A DNA stretch of 38,543 nucleotides from an uncultured Clostridia bacterium (GTDB taxonomy: Bacteria > Bacillota > Clostridia > Oscillospirales > Acutalibacteraceae). The stretch lies in assembly GCA_947623765.1 (NCBI GenBank), contig CANQIG010000001.1:1-38543 (forward strand), written 5' to 3'. A program made the translations under genes and the position numbers. Positions 38,216 to 38,543 of the stretch are shown here, one piece after another (the first letter of the stretch is position 1; each line of letters starts with the position of its first letter). The notes below the pieces were generated by a model. The model saw only the letters and a program-made list of their open reading frames with translations, was not told where the DNA came from and ran no database searches.

Positions 38216-38543
38216 GCGAAGAAAAAAGACCCGAACGGCGGGAAGAGGGGCGGTTCCACGTCTCTCTGAGCGAAGAACAGCTCAACGCGGACCGCAGCAG
38301 CGTCGATATGCAGCAGTACGCGAACATCGGCGCGAGTTCCAGACGCGACGAGGTCCAGGCAGAACTCGCTGCCGCGAGAAACGTACAGGCGCGGCACGCC
38401 GAACAGCGCGAGGCGCGGGAGCATCGCAAGCGGAACCGGGTAAAGGGGCGCAAAAACAGAAGGATCTTTACGCTGACCTGGGTCATCATGGTCGTTCTGG
38501 TCTCTCTGACCGTTTCTTCCTACCTTATCAGCGGGTCGAACGA
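38212..38543 (+). CDS. mltG: Membrane protein, probable MltG N-terminus (3'-truncated by window edge)
   Basis: The frame is open to the right edge, giving 110 residues. AAAGGAGAGG lies 10 nt before the ATG, which overlaps the cyclo-ligase stop. The visible part is a long charged cytoplasmic region (about 1-83), rich in Arg, Glu and Lys with RHAEQREAREHRKRNRVKG. One membrane segment follows (about 86-106, FTLTWVIMVVLVSLTVSSYLI), then SGSN. That layout, and the position after the cyclo-ligase, fits the N-terminus of the endolytic transglycosylase MltG (YceG), which ends growing glycan strands. The catalytic domain is outside the window, so the name is provisional. Confidence 0.6.
   Translation, partial: MSEEKRPERREEGRFHVSLSEEQLNADRSSVDMQQYANIGASSRRDEVQAELAAARNVQARHAEQREAREHRKRNRVKGRKNRRIFTLTWVIMVVLVSLTVSSYLISGSN

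Noticed and set aside
1..38543. CRISPR arrays, insertion sequences, integrases, attachment sites, tRNA or rRNA genes
   Set aside because: I looked for direct repeats, transposase or integrase motifs and tRNA-like cloverleaf sequences in the intergenic gaps and found none; the gaps are short and mostly hold promoters and hairpins.

Overview
The window is a GC-rich, gene-dense chromosomal segment of an endospore-forming Bacillota. It is most likely class Clostridia, probably an Oscillospirales-type gut lineage; that placement is inferred from gene content, not proven. The evidence is: a complete gerA-gerB-gerC germinant-receptor operon; the Gram-positive division set sepF-ylmH-divIVA; a T-box-controlled tyrS; NrdR; RNase M5; ComEA/ComEC; and a DUF421/DUF4363 pair. 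Promoters are mostly sigmaA-like with 17-bp spacers. I see no phage, insertion sequence, CRISPR array, rRNA or tRNA. Both ends cut genes: mutL lacks its start and the last gene (probably mltG) lacks its end.

Region 1 (1-11186, all + strand): mutL and miaA (repair, tRNA modification), then a membrane-anchored HlyD-like protein. A promoter and a structured leader at about 4142-4298 open the sepF-ylmH-divIVA-ileS group. A strong hairpin separates ileS from lspA-rluD-comEA.

Region 2 (11187-17767, - strand): a two-way terminator separates comEA from tyrS. tyrS has its own promoter and a tyrosine T-box leader (specifier UAC). Upstream of it lies a tight run, transcribed right to left: DUF1294 membrane protein, YjjG-type HAD phosphatase, comEC, holA and rnmV. 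The ComEC nuclease-like domain has lost its metal-binding motifs.

Region 3 (17797-24842): an anchored GHL10-type glycosidase-like protein and an XRE-cupin regulator paired with an acyl/acetyl-CoA synthetase (+). These are followed by convergent mtaB and an ABC-F ATPase on the - strand.

Region 4 (25118-32864): nrdR (+); DUF421-DUF4363 (-) divergent from gerABC (+), with a sigmaG-like site before gerA; then DUF1836-asnB (-), whose end overlaps gerC.

Region 5 (33016-38543): pcrA (+), a cysteine-rich protein I do not recognise (-), then tmk, a DJ-1/PfpI protein, 5-formyl-THF cyclo-ligase and the start of a probable mltG (+).

Most of the window is conserved housekeeping sequence. I did not find a clearly new multi-gene system. 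The best leads are the ComEC with a degraded catalytic domain, the cysteine-rich 272-residue protein, the structured sepF leader, the XRE-cupin/CoA-ligase pair with a nearby palindrome, and three convergent gene pairs that abut or overlap with no terminator between them.
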